Positions 1 to 8,245 of a stretch of DNA of 64,000 nt are shown piece by piece. The notes below the pieces were generated by a model that was not told where the DNA came from, ran no database searches, and saw only the letters and a program-made list of their open reading frames with translations. The DNA lies in the NCBI RefSeq assembly GCF_002751875.1, contig NZ_NMZM01000012.1:1-64000 (forward strand), read 5' to 3'. The stretch comes from Oceaniglobus indicus. Its GTDB lineage: Bacteria; Pseudomonadota; Alphaproteobacteria; Rhodobacterales; Rhodobacteraceae. The translations under genes and the position numbers were made by a program. Numbering within the stretch: the stretch's first letter is position 1; each line of letters starts with the position of its first letter.

Positions 1-258
1 GCCCTGGAACTGGGTGCCGCGGCCCACCGAGACAGCCAGTCAAGCCGCATAGGCCGCGGTATCAATGGCGTGGTTACCGAATATCTCGTGGGCTTTCCGG
101 TTCAGGCCACGTGTCGCGGCTGCGGCACGCTGAACCAGGCGCAATCTCCCGCGCGCTGAGGCGCGCATCTTACCAATTTCCTGAAATCGCAGAGACGCAC
201 GACGTCCTGACCTGGCCACGACAAGGCGCTGGACGCCTGGCCGCAAGGCAGGCGTCCA
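1..258. other. Window left edge, no confident gene
   Basis: An open frame on the plus strand runs from base 1 to a TGA at 157-159. It could be the last 52 codons of a gene that begins left of the window, and it contains a CRGCG cysteine pair. An 83-codon open frame on the minus strand covers 40-291, but it overlaps the sigma-like gene and has no recognisable domain. I cannot tell which of the two, if either, is real. Confidence 0.25.
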
Positions 259-978
259 ATGTCCATCGCGTGGCACGAGATCCGTGATCACCTCATGTTG
301 TCTTCTTCAACTCTCAACTTTCAAAGGAACTTCGAAGCGCTTCGTCGCAACAGCGAACCGCTCGCGCATTTCGCTGATCCCGCCGCTTTGCTGGACACGC
401 TGCATGTCGGTTGCCGTGCGCCAGACGACAAAAACCGGTTGCTGGTTGCACTGGTCGCGGCCGCGCAGTCCGGCGGCGCGGTCTCCGATTGTGCCCTGAC
501 GCTGATGCTGCTGGCGCTCTGGCCGGGGCTGGATGCCGTTCGGCGCAGATCGATCTGGCGCAGGATCGGCACCGGCGACGAGGTTGCATCCGAAATCCTG
601 GCCCGGGCGTCCGAGGCCATTCGGGGTCTGGATATGCAGCGCGTCAATTGGATCGCGGCAACCATTCTGCGGAACATCGAGCGGGACCTGATCAGAACGC
701 GTCAACGCAAGGACAGGCACCAGAGCCTGCGCAGCGAGGCCGATCCCGACGAAATCCCAACTGACGATCAGGCGTCAGCCAACGCCAGCTCTGCACTGCT
801 CCACCGCGATCTCGTCCGCATCGTCGGCAAGGATTCTGATCTGGTGATCCGCGTGGCCGTCGACGGGTTCTCGCAGGCTGAGGTCGCATCCGAGATGGGG
901 CTATCCGAGGCGGCGACGCGCAAACGCTATCAGCGGGCAACCCGGCGTCTGCGCGACGCCCTGCAAGAATTTCGCTGA
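259..978 (+). CDS. Sigma-70-like / HTH phage regulator
   Basis: Predicted 239-residue protein. The last 50 residues carry a region-4-like helix-turn-helix (FSQAEVASEMGLSEAATRKR) followed by a basic RRLRDAL tail, as in sigma factors. The middle (around residues 130-155) is helical and basic (ILRNIERDLIRTRQRKDR), resembling a degenerate region 2. No full sigma-70 core is visible, so it may be a sigma-like regulator rather than a complete sigma factor. The ATG at 295 is an alternative start. It is the first gene seen of the phage early block and could control expression of the genes downstream, but this is inferred from position. Confidence 0.6.
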   Translation: MSIAWHEIRDHLMLSSSTLNFQRNFEALRRNSEPLAHFADPAALLDTLHVGCRAPDDKNRLLVALVAAAQSGGAVSDCALTLMLLALWPGLDAVRRRSIWRRIGTGDEVASEILARASEAIRGLDMQRVNWIAATILRNIERDLIRTRQRKDRHQSLRSEADPDEIPTDDQASANASSALLHRDLVRIVGKDSDLVIRVAVDGFSQAEVASEMGLSEAATRKRYQRATRRLRDALQEFR

Positions 979-1062
979 CCGGATGTCCCGATCCCTGCCG
1001 CGCGGTGGCTTTTCCCATTCAGACGCCACCGCGCGCCCCACTCAAACCGAAAGTCGACCAGC

Positions 1063-1323
1063 ATGATCCGCAAAGCCGACCTCCTGTCCGCAGACCTCAC
1101 GCGCATCCCCGGCCTCTACCGCCGCTGGGAGCTGCCGGAAATCCTGAAGAACCAGCGTGCATACCGCATCGAGAATGCCGGGTCCCATCAGGACGGGACG
1201 CCCCTCGTGGCGGTCTACGCCGACGCCGACACGGGTCAGCCGGACGACCTGCACAACGCATCAATCACTGACGCCGAAGCGGCCTCGGCCCCTGCTGGGA
1301 CGATGTCGCGTCGGCCTGAGTAG
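1063..1323 (+). CDS. Small phage protein of unknown function
   Basis: Predicted 86-residue soluble protein with no domain I recognise. It begins MIRKADLLSADLTRIPGLYR and has a charged C-terminus. The ATG has no clear Shine-Dalgarno sequence. The gene lies between the sigma-like regulator and a second small unknown, all in the same direction, so it probably belongs to the early operon. Other frames overlap it, but this one has the more protein-like composition and sits 18 bases before the next gene. Confidence 0.5.
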   Translation: MIRKADLLSADLTRIPGLYRRWELPEILKNQRAYRIENAGSHQDGTPLVAVYADADTGQPDDLHNASITDAEAASAPAGTMSRRPE

Positions 1324-1341
1324 AGGCGAAAGGAGGAGATC

Positions 1342-1731
1342 ATGATCATGGGAACCACACCCTTCATCACGGTCCGCGCCAGCCGACCGCTTTCCGAGAT
1401 CCAGTTCTGTGCCTGGGTGGCGCAGGCCGTTCCCGGCGACCGGCTCGAATACCATCGCGGCTTTCTGGTGCTCGACATCTTCCCTGTTTTTTCAGGGTTG
1501 TCGGATGCGGTGCGGGCCGAGTTGGGCAGGCTTGGATCGCGGGCCTTCTGGGCCGCTGAACTGGGTCTCGTGCATCTCGTGCAGGAGCGCATAGGCCCGG
1601 ATCAGTTCGCCTACATCGCCGTCGCCCGACCCAAGCCGAAGGCCGCTGCCGTCTCGCTGTCCGAGCTACTGCTCGCGGAACAGGGGCAGCCCTGCGACGC
1701 CGCCGGTTCGAGTGGCAGGGCTGCCGCGTGA
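1342..1731 (+). CDS. Conserved-looking phage protein of unknown function
   Basis: Predicted 129-residue protein with no recognised domain. A strong ribosome-binding site (AGGAGG, about 1331-1336) precedes two candidate ATG codons at 1342 and 1348. Residues 10-105 look like a small alpha/beta fold, with alternating hydrophobic stretches around FCAWVAQAVPGDRLEYHRGF. The C-terminal 20 residues are low in complexity. It belongs to the early phage block, just upstream of the genes for the ATPase and replication proteins, so a role in early infection is likely but unproven. Confidence 0.55.
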   Translation: MIMGTTPFITVRASRPLSEIQFCAWVAQAVPGDRLEYHRGFLVLDIFPVFSGLSDAVRAELGRLGSRAFWAAELGLVHLVQERIGPDQFAYIAVARPKPKAAAVSLSELLLAEQGQPCDAAGSSGRAAA

Positions 1732-1775
1732 TGCCTGCATTCCAATCCTTTTTCACCGATCACGGAGACCATTTC

Positions 1776-2264
1776 ATGCCATTCCCCGAGAACACACCTA
1801 CGCTGGACGATCTGCCGTCCCTCAGCGCCGCTGAGATCGCAGCCCTGCCGGTCGAGCTGCTGGCAATCCTGCAGCGCGAGATCGACGAGCGCCTGAAGCG
1901 CGACAAGGCCGCCAAGACCCGCTTCGATGCTGGACTGGCCGTTCGCTACGCCACTCGCGCCACCGAGGAACGCCAAGCCGCAGGCAAAGACACCGGCACC
2001 GTCCGGTTCGACGACGGCGATTTTACCGTGGTGGCTGATCTGCCGAAGCGGGTCGGTTGGGACCAGGACCGACTGGCCGACATGGTCGCGCGGATCCGCG
2101 CTGCCGGGGACGACCCGGCCGAATACGTCGATCTCGCCTACAAGGTGCCGGAGCGCAAATACGCCGCCTGGCCCGAGGCCATCCGGCAGGGTTTCGAGCA
2201 TGCGCGCACCGTCCGGCCCGGCACGCTGAAGGTCGAGATCCTCGCGCAGGAGGCCGACCAGTGA
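1776..2264 (+). CDS. Phage early protein upstream of ATPase
   Basis: Predicted 162-residue protein. I chose the ATG at 1776 because GGAG at 1763-1766 lies at good spacing; a longer frame opens at 1728/1731 and overlaps the previous gene. The N-terminal third is helical and charged (around LLAILQREIDERLKRDK), perhaps a coiled coil, and the rest is globular. No domain is recognised. Its stop overlaps the GTG start of the ATPase gene, so the two are probably translationally coupled and may act together. Confidence 0.6.
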   Translation: MPFPENTPTLDDLPSLSAAEIAALPVELLAILQREIDERLKRDKAAKTRFDAGLAVRYATRATEERQAAGKDTGTVRFDDGDFTVVADLPKRVGWDQDRLADMVARIRAAGDDPAEYVDLAYKVPERKYAAWPEAIRQGFEHARTVRPGTLKVEILAQEADQ

Positions 2265-3136
2265 GCCTCCCCATCATCAGCGCCGACCAGCGGCTGGCCG
2301 AGCCGCGCGGCATCAAGGGCTGCATCTTAGGGAAAAGTGGAATTGGGAAAACCTCCCTTCTGTGGACCCTCGATCCCAAGCTCACGCTGTTCATGGATCT
2401 CGAAGCGGGCGATCTGGCCATCGAAGGCTGGACGGGCGACAGCATCCGGCCGCGCACATGGGCGGAATGCCGGGATTTCGCGGTGTTCATCGGCGGGCCC
2501 AACCCGGCGCTGCGCGACGAGCAGCCCTATAGCCCGGCCCATTACAAGGCGGTCTGCGACCGTTTTGGCGATCCGACAGCACTGGACCGCTACGACACGA
2601 TCTTCGTGGACTCGATCACCGTCGCGGGACGGCTGTGCTTCGGGTGGTGCAAGGGCCAGCCAGAGGCGCTGTCGGAGAAGACCGGCAAGCCAGACGTCCG
2701 GGGTGCCTACGGCCTGCACGGCCGCGAGATGATCGGCTGGCTCACCCATCTGCAGCACACGCGCGCCAAGAACGTCTGGTTCGTCGGGATCCTTGACGAG
2801 AAGCTCGACGACTTCAATCGCAAGGTGTTTCAGCCGCAAATCGATGGCTCCAAGACCGGCTTAGAGCTGCCGGGGATCGTCGATGAAGTGATCACCATGG
2901 CTGAGCTGAAGGCCGACGGCGGCGATCCGTATCGCGCCTTCGTTTGCCAGACGATCAACCCCTGGAACTTTCCGGCCAAGGATCGCTCCGGTCGCCTGGC
3001 CCAAGTCGAAGAACCCCATCTCGGCCGCCTGATGGCGAAAATCCGAACGCCCACGACCCCGGCGTCGGATCGCCTGACCTATGCCCCGCCACCCGCCGAC
3101 CCGGCCGATGCCGACCAATCCCAACCGCAATCCTGA
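2261..3136 (+). CDS. Phage AAA/RecA-like nucleotide-binding protein
   Basis: Predicted 291-residue ATPase. A P-loop is visible near residues 25-34 (ILGKSGIGKTSLLW), and a Walker B-like strand (YDTIFVDSIT) lies near residue 110. The pattern matches the single-domain RecA-type ATPases common in phage recombination and replication modules, where they are usually paired with a single-strand binding protein and a nuclease; both kinds of neighbour occur here. The start is the GTG at 2261, overlapping the TGA of the previous gene. A longer frame from 2057 is open only because it reads across that gene out of frame. The C-terminus is proline-rich and probably disordered. Confidence 0.8.
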   Translation: MSLPIISADQRLAEPRGIKGCILGKSGIGKTSLLWTLDPKLTLFMDLEAGDLAIEGWTGDSIRPRTWAECRDFAVFIGGPNPALRDEQPYSPAHYKAVCDRFGDPTALDRYDTIFVDSITVAGRLCFGWCKGQPEALSEKTGKPDVRGAYGLHGREMIGWLTHLQHTRAKNVWFVGILDEKLDDFNRKVFQPQIDGSKTGLELPGIVDEVITMAELKADGGDPYRAFVCQTINPWNFPAKDRSGRLAQVEEPHLGRLMAKIRTPTTPASDRLTYAPPPADPADADQSQPQS

Positions 3137-3156
3137 TCAGAAAAAGGAGGTTCCCC

Positions 3157-3765
3157 ATGGGTTCCTGGAACGATTTCAACGACGCGCAGAGCAACACCAA
3201 CCTCATCCCCAAGGGCACTCTGGCCAAGGTGCGCCTGACCATCCGCCCGGGCGGCTTCGATGATGCCTCGCAGGGCTGGACCGGTGGCTATGCCACCCGC
3301 GGCTCCACCGGGGCTGTCTATCTCAACGGTGAGTTCACCGTGACCGAGGGGCAATATGCCCGGCGCAAGATCTTCACGCTGATCGGGCTCTACAGCCCGA
3401 AGGGGCCCGACTGGACCAACATGGGCCGCAGCCTGGTGCGCGGCATGCTGAACTCGGCGCGCGGGATTTCCGACAAGGACATGTCGGCCAAGGCGCAGGC
3501 CGCGCGGCGCATCAGCGGCTTTGCCGATCTCGACGGGATCGAGTTCATCGCCCGCATCGACATCGGCACCGACGCCAGCGGTGACGACAAGAACGAGATC
3601 CGCAGCGCCGTCACGCCTGACCATCGCGACTATGCGCAGGTCATGGGAACGGCGCCGGTGGTGACGGCACCATCGGGAGCTCCAGGCTTTGCCTCTGCTG
3701 CGCATCAAACGGCGTACGAGGCACAAGCACCGGCTCCGCATGGGCGACCTTCGTGGGCGGACTGA
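3157..3765 (+). CDS. Phage protein, possible single-strand DNA-binding type
   Basis: Predicted 202-residue protein with a clear ribosome-binding site (AAGGAGG) before the ATG at 3157. The N-terminal MGSWNDFNDAQ followed by LIPKGTLAKVRLTIRPGG resembles DUF669-like proteins that sit next to phage ATPases and act like single-strand DNA-binding proteins. That functional assignment is an inference from position and a short resemblance. The C-terminal 45 residues are low in complexity (Ala, Pro, Gly), as is common for such proteins. It follows the ATPase by 20 bases. Confidence 0.6.
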   Translation: MGSWNDFNDAQSNTNLIPKGTLAKVRLTIRPGGFDDASQGWTGGYATRGSTGAVYLNGEFTVTEGQYARRKIFTLIGLYSPKGPDWTNMGRSLVRGMLNSARGISDKDMSAKAQAARRISGFADLDGIEFIARIDIGTDASGDDKNEIRSAVTPDHRDYAQVMGTAPVVTAPSGAPGFASAAHQTAYEAQAPAPHGRPSWAD

Positions 3766-3767
3766 CT

Positions 3768-4271
3768 ATGCCGATGCCTGCGATCAACATGACAGGACAG
3801 AGGTTTGGCCTTTTGACAGTGGTGGAGCGCTTCGGCGCTTCACCGAGACCAAAATGGCTGTGCCGCTGTAAATGTGGAAGGCTGACCATCAAGGATGGCA
3901 GCCGTTTGCGCAGAGGGACCGTCAAGAGTTGTGGTTGCGCGACCCGGGTCCTCATTGCGGCTTCACGGCGGACCCACGGGATGACCGGACATCGGCTCGA
4001 GAACATTCGTCGTGGGATGTTGGCACGGTGCCACAATCCCAACAGCAAGGATTTCCCGCGCTACGGCGCGCGCGGAATTCGCGTTTGTCGACAATGGCGG
4101 GAGAAGCCGGTCCAGTTCTACGGCTGGGCTCTGGCGCACGGCTATGCGGATGATCTCAGCATAGACCGGATTGATCCGCGCGGCGGCTATTCATCTCACA
4201 ATTGCCGTTGGATTCCGCTCTCCGAAAATGTGGCGCGGGCCAATCGAGCCAGGCGGCAGAGGGCCGCGTGA
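3768..4271 (+). CDS. HNH-type homing endonuclease-like protein
   Basis: Predicted 167-residue basic protein. The N-terminal half has paired cysteines (CRCKCG and later CGC) that could bind zinc. The C-terminal half has the signature of phage HNH/AP2-like proteins: RCHNPNSKDFPRYGARGI, then DRIDPRGGYSSHNCRWI. Such genes are usually free-standing homing endonucleases. It lies 2 bases after the previous stop and has lower GC than its neighbours, which suits a selfish insertion into the operon. The start could also be the ATG at 3774 or the GTG at 3753. Confidence 0.7.
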   Translation: MPMPAINMTGQRFGLLTVVERFGASPRPKWLCRCKCGRLTIKDGSRLRRGTVKSCGCATRVLIAASRRTHGMTGHRLENIRRGMLARCHNPNSKDFPRYGARGIRVCRQWREKPVQFYGWALAHGYADDLSIDRIDPRGGYSSHNCRWIPLSENVARANRARRQRAA

Positions 4272-4696
4272 GCCATGTCGCGCAAATCCTATCCGCGCCC
4301 AAGGCGGCTTCGGATCGACCGAGCGTTGATCGCCTCTGGCATCCGCGCCCGCTGCTCTGTGCCGTCTGCACATCCCGAACACGGGGTTTCGGCTGGTTCG
4401 ATCCCAACCGGCCGCGCGCTCACCGTAACCGCCGCTGGTTCTGCTCAATGGGCTGCCAGGCGGCTTTCACACTCAAAGCTCGGAAAGGATTGAGCATGGT
4501 CGATTTTACGAAAGAGGAAACGCAGGCGCTGCCTGCCGTGATGCGCGCGCTCGGCCCAGAGATGGAGCGTATCGGTTGGGACCGGCCGCTGGCCCAGCTG
4601 ACCCAGAACGACATGCATCGTCTGATCGTGATCACCGTCGAAGCGTTCCGCGTCAAGATGGCGGAGATTGCGCTCGAAGATGAGATCCCGTTCTGA
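4268..4696 (+). CDS. Zinc-ribbon phage protein (DUF6511-like)
   Basis: Predicted 142-residue protein starting at the GTG that overlaps the TGA of the HNH gene. A CAVC pair, then RGFGWFDPNRP, then FCSMGC give four cysteines spaced as in a zinc ribbon; I associate this pattern with the phage family DUF6511. The remaining 70 residues are acidic and helical. A longer frame from 4202 reads through the end of the HNH gene and is less likely. Function unknown; its position between recombination genes suggests a role in DNA metabolism. Confidence 0.6.
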   Translation: MSHVAQILSAPKAASDRPSVDRLWHPRPLLCAVCTSRTRGFGWFDPNRPRAHRNRRWFCSMGCQAAFTLKARKGLSMVDFTKEETQALPAVMRALGPEMERIGWDRPLAQLTQNDMHRLIVITVEAFRVKMAEIALEDEIPF

Positions 4697-5505
4697 TGCT
4701 GAATTTCAACCCGCGTCCCTCCATGGCCGAGCGGATCAACACTCTGGTCGATGCAGCCCTCATCGCCGAGCGCGAGGCCACGCCGCCCCGGACCTATCTC
4801 GGCGCGTCCCGTCTGGGACACGCCTGCGAACGCGCGCTGCAATTCGAGTTTGCCGGTGCGCCGAAGGATGAGGGTGCCGATTTCAGCGGGCAGACGCTCC
4901 GGATCTTCGCGATTGGTCATCAACTCGAGGATCTGGCGATCCGCTGGCTGCGGGCCGCTGGGATCGATCTGGTCACCCAGAAACGCGATGGTGGCCAGTT
5001 CGGCTTTTCCGTCGCGGGTGGTCGCATCCGGGGCCATGTCGACGGGATCATTGCCTCAGCCCCGGCGGCGCTTGGCATGCGTGTTCCCGCGCTCTGGGAA
5101 TGCAAGACCATGAACGCGAAGAACTGGCGGGCCTGCGTCAAGGACGGCGTCACGATTTCCAAGCCTGTCTATGCCGCCCAGATCGCAATCTACCAAGCCT
5201 ACATGGAACCCTCGGTGCCGAAAATTTCGACGGCACCGGCGCTGTTCACGGCGATCAACAAGGACACCGCCGAGCTGCACCATGAGCTGGTGCCCTTCGA
5301 TGCCGACCTGGCGCAGCGCATGTCCGACCGCGCAGTGCGGATCCTGCAGGCCACCGACGCAGGTGAACTGCTGCCGCGCATCGCGGCCAATCGCGACTTC
5401 TTCGAATGCCGGTTCTGCGCCCACGCCGAGCGGTGTTGGGAGGTGAGCGGCGTCTCTGGAAACGCTCCAGTGGAGCGTTTCAGCCGCGAACGGGCGGAGC
5501 CCTGA
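4696..5505 (+). CDS. PD-(D/E)XK nuclease with Fe-S-type cysteines
   Basis: Predicted 269-residue nuclease. The core is visible as GHVDGII (around 113-119), WECKT (around 136-140) and QIAIYQAY, matching the D...ExK...Q/Y pattern of PD-(D/E)XK exonucleases. One cysteine near residue 49 (HACERALQ) and three near the end (FECRFCAHAERC) resemble the split 4Fe-4S cluster of Cas4/AddB-type nucleases. It overlaps the previous stop by one base. Next to the ATPase and the DUF669-like gene, it is probably the 5'-end-processing exonuclease of a phage recombination module. Confidence 0.8.
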   Translation: MLNFNPRPSMAERINTLVDAALIAEREATPPRTYLGASRLGHACERALQFEFAGAPKDEGADFSGQTLRIFAIGHQLEDLAIRWLRAAGIDLVTQKRDGGQFGFSVAGGRIRGHVDGIIASAPAALGMRVPALWECKTMNAKNWRACVKDGVTISKPVYAAQIAIYQAYMEPSVPKISTAPALFTAINKDTAELHHELVPFDADLAQRMSDRAVRILQATDAGELLPRIAANRDFFECRFCAHAERCWEVSGVSGNAPVERFSRERAEP

Positions 5506-5507
5506 GC

Positions 5508-7883
5508 ATGACCGACGAGCCCACCGATCCATCAGATCCCGACCAGGACACACCCATGCGCCACGACGCAACGCCAGAAACGCCAAAGGAAAACATCGTC
5601 CATTTCAACCCGTGGCGCGATTTCAACGACGCCGCGCCGCAAGCCGATCCTTTCGGCGACGAGCCCGATCCCGAACAGATCGCCCAGTTCATGCAGGTCG
5701 TCTTCGGCTATTGCGATGGCCTGATCCCGGTCCGCAGTTTCATCGACAAGGGTCAGGGCATCGATGGCCGCCCGCATAACATCTGGCTCGATGCCGACCT
5801 GGCCGCGCCGGAGAAGATGGCGACCTTCGCCACATGGGCGTCGCGGGAAGGCGCAGCGGTCTACGTGATCCCCGGCACCGTGGCCGCACCCGGTCAGGCC
5901 AAGGCCGCGGAAATCCTGCAGATGCAAACCGTCGTGGTCGATCTCGACACCGGTGACATCGCTGCCAAGCGCACCCATCTGGAGCGCCATCTCGGCGCAC
6001 CGACCATGGTGGTGGAAAGCGGTGGTATGACACCTGAGGGGCAGCGCAAAGCCCACATCTGGTGGATGCTGTCCGAGCCCGCCGAGGGCGACGACATCGC
6101 CCGTGTCTGCCGTCTGCGCGGCGACATCGCGGCCAAGGTCGGTGGCGACATGCATTTCCGCTCCGCCCACCAGCCAATCCGGGTCGCGGGTTCAGTCTAT
6201 TACAAGAATAGTCTCAAGACGCAGGTGCGGATCGTCGAGCTGAATGCCGACCGCGAACGCGATCTGGCCGAGTTCGTAGAGGCTGTGACCGACATGCCGC
6301 CCGCGCCGGGCGTGTCCCTGCAACCCGAGTTCAGCCATCCTGACAAGCCCGCCATGGACAATGTGCTGGTGACCCCGGTGCGCGAGGGCGCGCAGGACGA
6401 TTGGTCCCGCTTCGCGGGGGCATCAGCGGCAATCGGTCATTTCATCCGCATGGTCCACGAGGGCCGGATGACAAAGGACGAGGGTTGGGAAGGTATCTGC
6501 GGCTACAACGCCGCGATGTTGCGGCCCCAGTGGCCAGTGGAACGGCTCAAGCGCGAGTCCGAGCGGCTCTGGGAGCGGCATGTCGAGAAATACGGACCGC
6601 CCCTGATCCGACTGGATTCCGGCGCACCGGGCCCCGTCGAGATGCCCGCCTTCACGCTCGGCGCGCTGCTGGACGACCAAAGCCCTATGCCGGAGGACAT
6701 CATCGCACCGCGGGTGTTGACGCCGGGCGGGCTTCTGGTGCTGGGCGGCGCGCCGAAGGTCGGTAAGAGCGATCTGCTGATCTCGTGGCTCGTCCACATG
6801 GCCGCTGGCGTGCCGTTCCTCGGCTTCACGCCGCCACGGCCGCTTCGGATTTTCTATCTGCAGGCCGAGATCCAATATCACTATCTGCGCGAACGCTTGA
6901 AGCAGATCGCCCTGCCGCCAGAGGTGTTGGCCGCTGCGAGGGAAACCTTCGTAGCAACGCCGAAGCTGAAGATGCTGCTCGACAATGAGGGCAGCGTTCA
7001 GGTTGCCCGCGCCGTGCAAACCGCGTTCCCGGAGGCTCCAGTGGACATCCTCTGCGTCGACCCGATCCGGAACCTCTTTGACGGCGGTCCCGATGGTGGC
7101 GGCGAAAACGACAACACCGCCATGATGTTTTTCCTGAAGGAAAGGGTCGAGGTTCTGCGCGACCACATCGACCCCGACTGCGGGGTTATCCTGATCCATC
7201 ACACCAAGAAGCTCAGCAAGCAGCAGGTGAAGGACGATCCCTTCCTCGCGCTCTCCGGCGCCAGTGCCCTGCGCGGCTTCTACACCTCCGGCCTGATCCT
7301 GCATCGGCCCGACGAAGACTGTCCGCAACGAAAACTGGAGATCGAGCTGCGCAATGGACCCGCGCTGCCGCCCAAGGTGATCGACAAGGTCGCTGGCCAA
7401 TGGGTCGAGATCAACCCGATGAACGAACGCCTCGTCCGCCAGGAGGTCGGCGCGAAACATGATGCCGAGCGGGACCGAAAGGGCGAGGTGATCTGCGGCC
7501 TGCTGTACCATGAGGCCCTTCAGGGTCGGATGTACACGATGACCCATTTCGCGGAGACCTTCGAGAACACCGGGGGTCTTGGCGGGCAATCGATCATCCG
7601 CGAACGCCTGAACGTGCTGACCACGAAAGGCTACGTGAAGTTCGTTCGCGGGGCCGCTGCGACTGCGCTGGATCTGGCGACCGAGCGGAACAAATACGGC
7701 TATCTCTGCGTCGAGACCATGCGTCTGGCGACCAGCCTGGAGCATGTCGATCCCGACACCGGAGAGGTCACACCGGAGCTGATCGATGTCCTGCCCAGCC
7801 ACTATAAATGCCCACAGACCGGTGCCGTTCTGCCCGTCGAAAATCCGTCCGTCTGGGTCTATCGCGAGGTGGAGGACGCATGA
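5508..7883 (+). CDS. Phage primase-helicase (RepB-primase + RepA-like ATPase)
   Basis: Predicted 791-residue protein with three parts. Residues 60-260 contain VVVDLDTGD and HQPIRVAGSVYY, typical of primase-polymerase (RepB-type) domains. Residues 380-620 carry a RecA/RepA-type ATPase: GGAPKVGKSDLLISWL (P-loop), ILCVDPIRNLFDG (Walker B) and GVILIHHTKK (sensor). The C-terminal 170 residues look like a winged helix. The ATG at 5508 follows GGAG at about 5495; an upstream frame from 5406 overlaps the nuclease gene and is unlikely. It should prime and unwind phage DNA. The stop is followed at once by an array of short repeats that may be its binding site. Confidence 0.85.
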   Translation: MTDEPTDPSDPDQDTPMRHDATPETPKENIVHFNPWRDFNDAAPQADPFGDEPDPEQIAQFMQVVFGYCDGLIPVRSFIDKGQGIDGRPHNIWLDADLAAPEKMATFATWASREGAAVYVIPGTVAAPGQAKAAEILQMQTVVVDLDTGDIAAKRTHLERHLGAPTMVVESGGMTPEGQRKAHIWWMLSEPAEGDDIARVCRLRGDIAAKVGGDMHFRSAHQPIRVAGSVYYKNSLKTQVRIVELNADRERDLAEFVEAVTDMPPAPGVSLQPEFSHPDKPAMDNVLVTPVREGAQDDWSRFAGASAAIGHFIRMVHEGRMTKDEGWEGICGYNAAMLRPQWPVERLKRESERLWERHVEKYGPPLIRLDSGAPGPVEMPAFTLGALLDDQSPMPEDIIAPRVLTPGGLLVLGGAPKVGKSDLLISWLVHMAAGVPFLGFTPPRPLRIFYLQAEIQYHYLRERLKQIALPPEVLAAARETFVATPKLKMLLDNEGSVQVARAVQTAFPEAPVDILCVDPIRNLFDGGPDGGGENDNTAMMFFLKERVEVLRDHIDPDCGVILIHHTKKLSKQQVKDDPFLALSGASALRGFYTSGLILHRPDEDCPQRKLEIELRNGPALPPKVIDKVAGQWVEINPMNERLVRQEVGAKHDAERDRKGEVICGLLYHEALQGRMYTMTHFAETFENTGGLGGQSIIRERLNVLTTKGYVKFVRGAAATALDLATERNKYGYLCVETMRLATSLEHVDPDTGEVTPELIDVLPSHYKCPQTGAVLPVENPSVWVYREVEDA

Positions 7884-7904
7884 TGAAACACGCCGTTTTG
7901 TCCT

Positions 7905-8109
7905 CCGAAATCTGGGTGCAGAATTCCGAAATCTGGCCAGATTTTGCAAAATCTGAAATCCTGGCGAAATCTGGAATCTGGCTTTTTCCATTTGGTTTCA
8001 GGGGCTTGGAAGGTCCTTTCCAGATTTTGGAAGGGGGTTTCCGAAATCTGCTCCGAAATCTGGATTTGCTCAACAAAATCAGTGGCCTGTGCCAGATTTC
8101 AGATTTCAG
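7905..8109. repeat. AAATCTG repeat array, candidate replication origin
   Basis: At least eleven copies of a short motif (best form CCGAAATCTGG) occur in both orientations in about 200 bases. Plus-orientation copies: 7905-7915, 7926-7936, 7947-7956, 7965-7974, 7973-7981 (shortened), 8041-8050 and 8053-8063. Inverted copies: 7937-7946, 8020-8030, 8092-8100 and 8100-8109. Spacings such as 21, 38, 77 and 12 are not all multiples of three, so this is repetition at DNA level rather than a protein repeat. An open frame from 7880 crosses it. The array follows a primase-helicase gene, which fits iterons or an initiator-binding array. Confidence 0.6.
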
Positions 8110-8125
8110 AAAAGTCCCCCCTAAA

Positions 8126-8174
8126 GGGGTAGGTGTCCTCCCCGCTACAGGCGGGGAGAGCCACCACCTACCCC
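8126..8174. repeat. Long two-part hairpin next to repeat array
   Basis: GGGGTAGGTG at 8126-8135 pairs perfectly with CACCTACCCC at 8165-8174. Inside it, CTCCCCGC at 8138-8145 pairs with GCGGGGAG at 8151-8158 around a TACAG loop. A small asymmetric bulge separates the two stems. No run of T follows, so it is not a typical intrinsic terminator. Next to the AAATCTG array it could be part of an origin (single-strand initiation site) or an RNA regulatory structure. Confidence 0.6.
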
Positions 8175-8245
8175 TGGGCAATTCCTCGGGTCGAAGTCTG
8201 ACCCGTTCCATCCCTCGAGCAGCCAATCACAAAAGGAGAAAGCCC

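Noticed and set aside
6423-7991. 522-codon open frame on the minus strand opposite the primase-helicase
   Set aside because: It is a shadow of a GC-rich gene: it lies wholly opposite a well-supported coding frame, has no motif and no ribosome-binding site.
7905-8109. CRISPR array
   Set aside because: The repeat is only about 10 bases long, irregularly spaced and in both orientations, and there are no spacers of constant length or cas genes.
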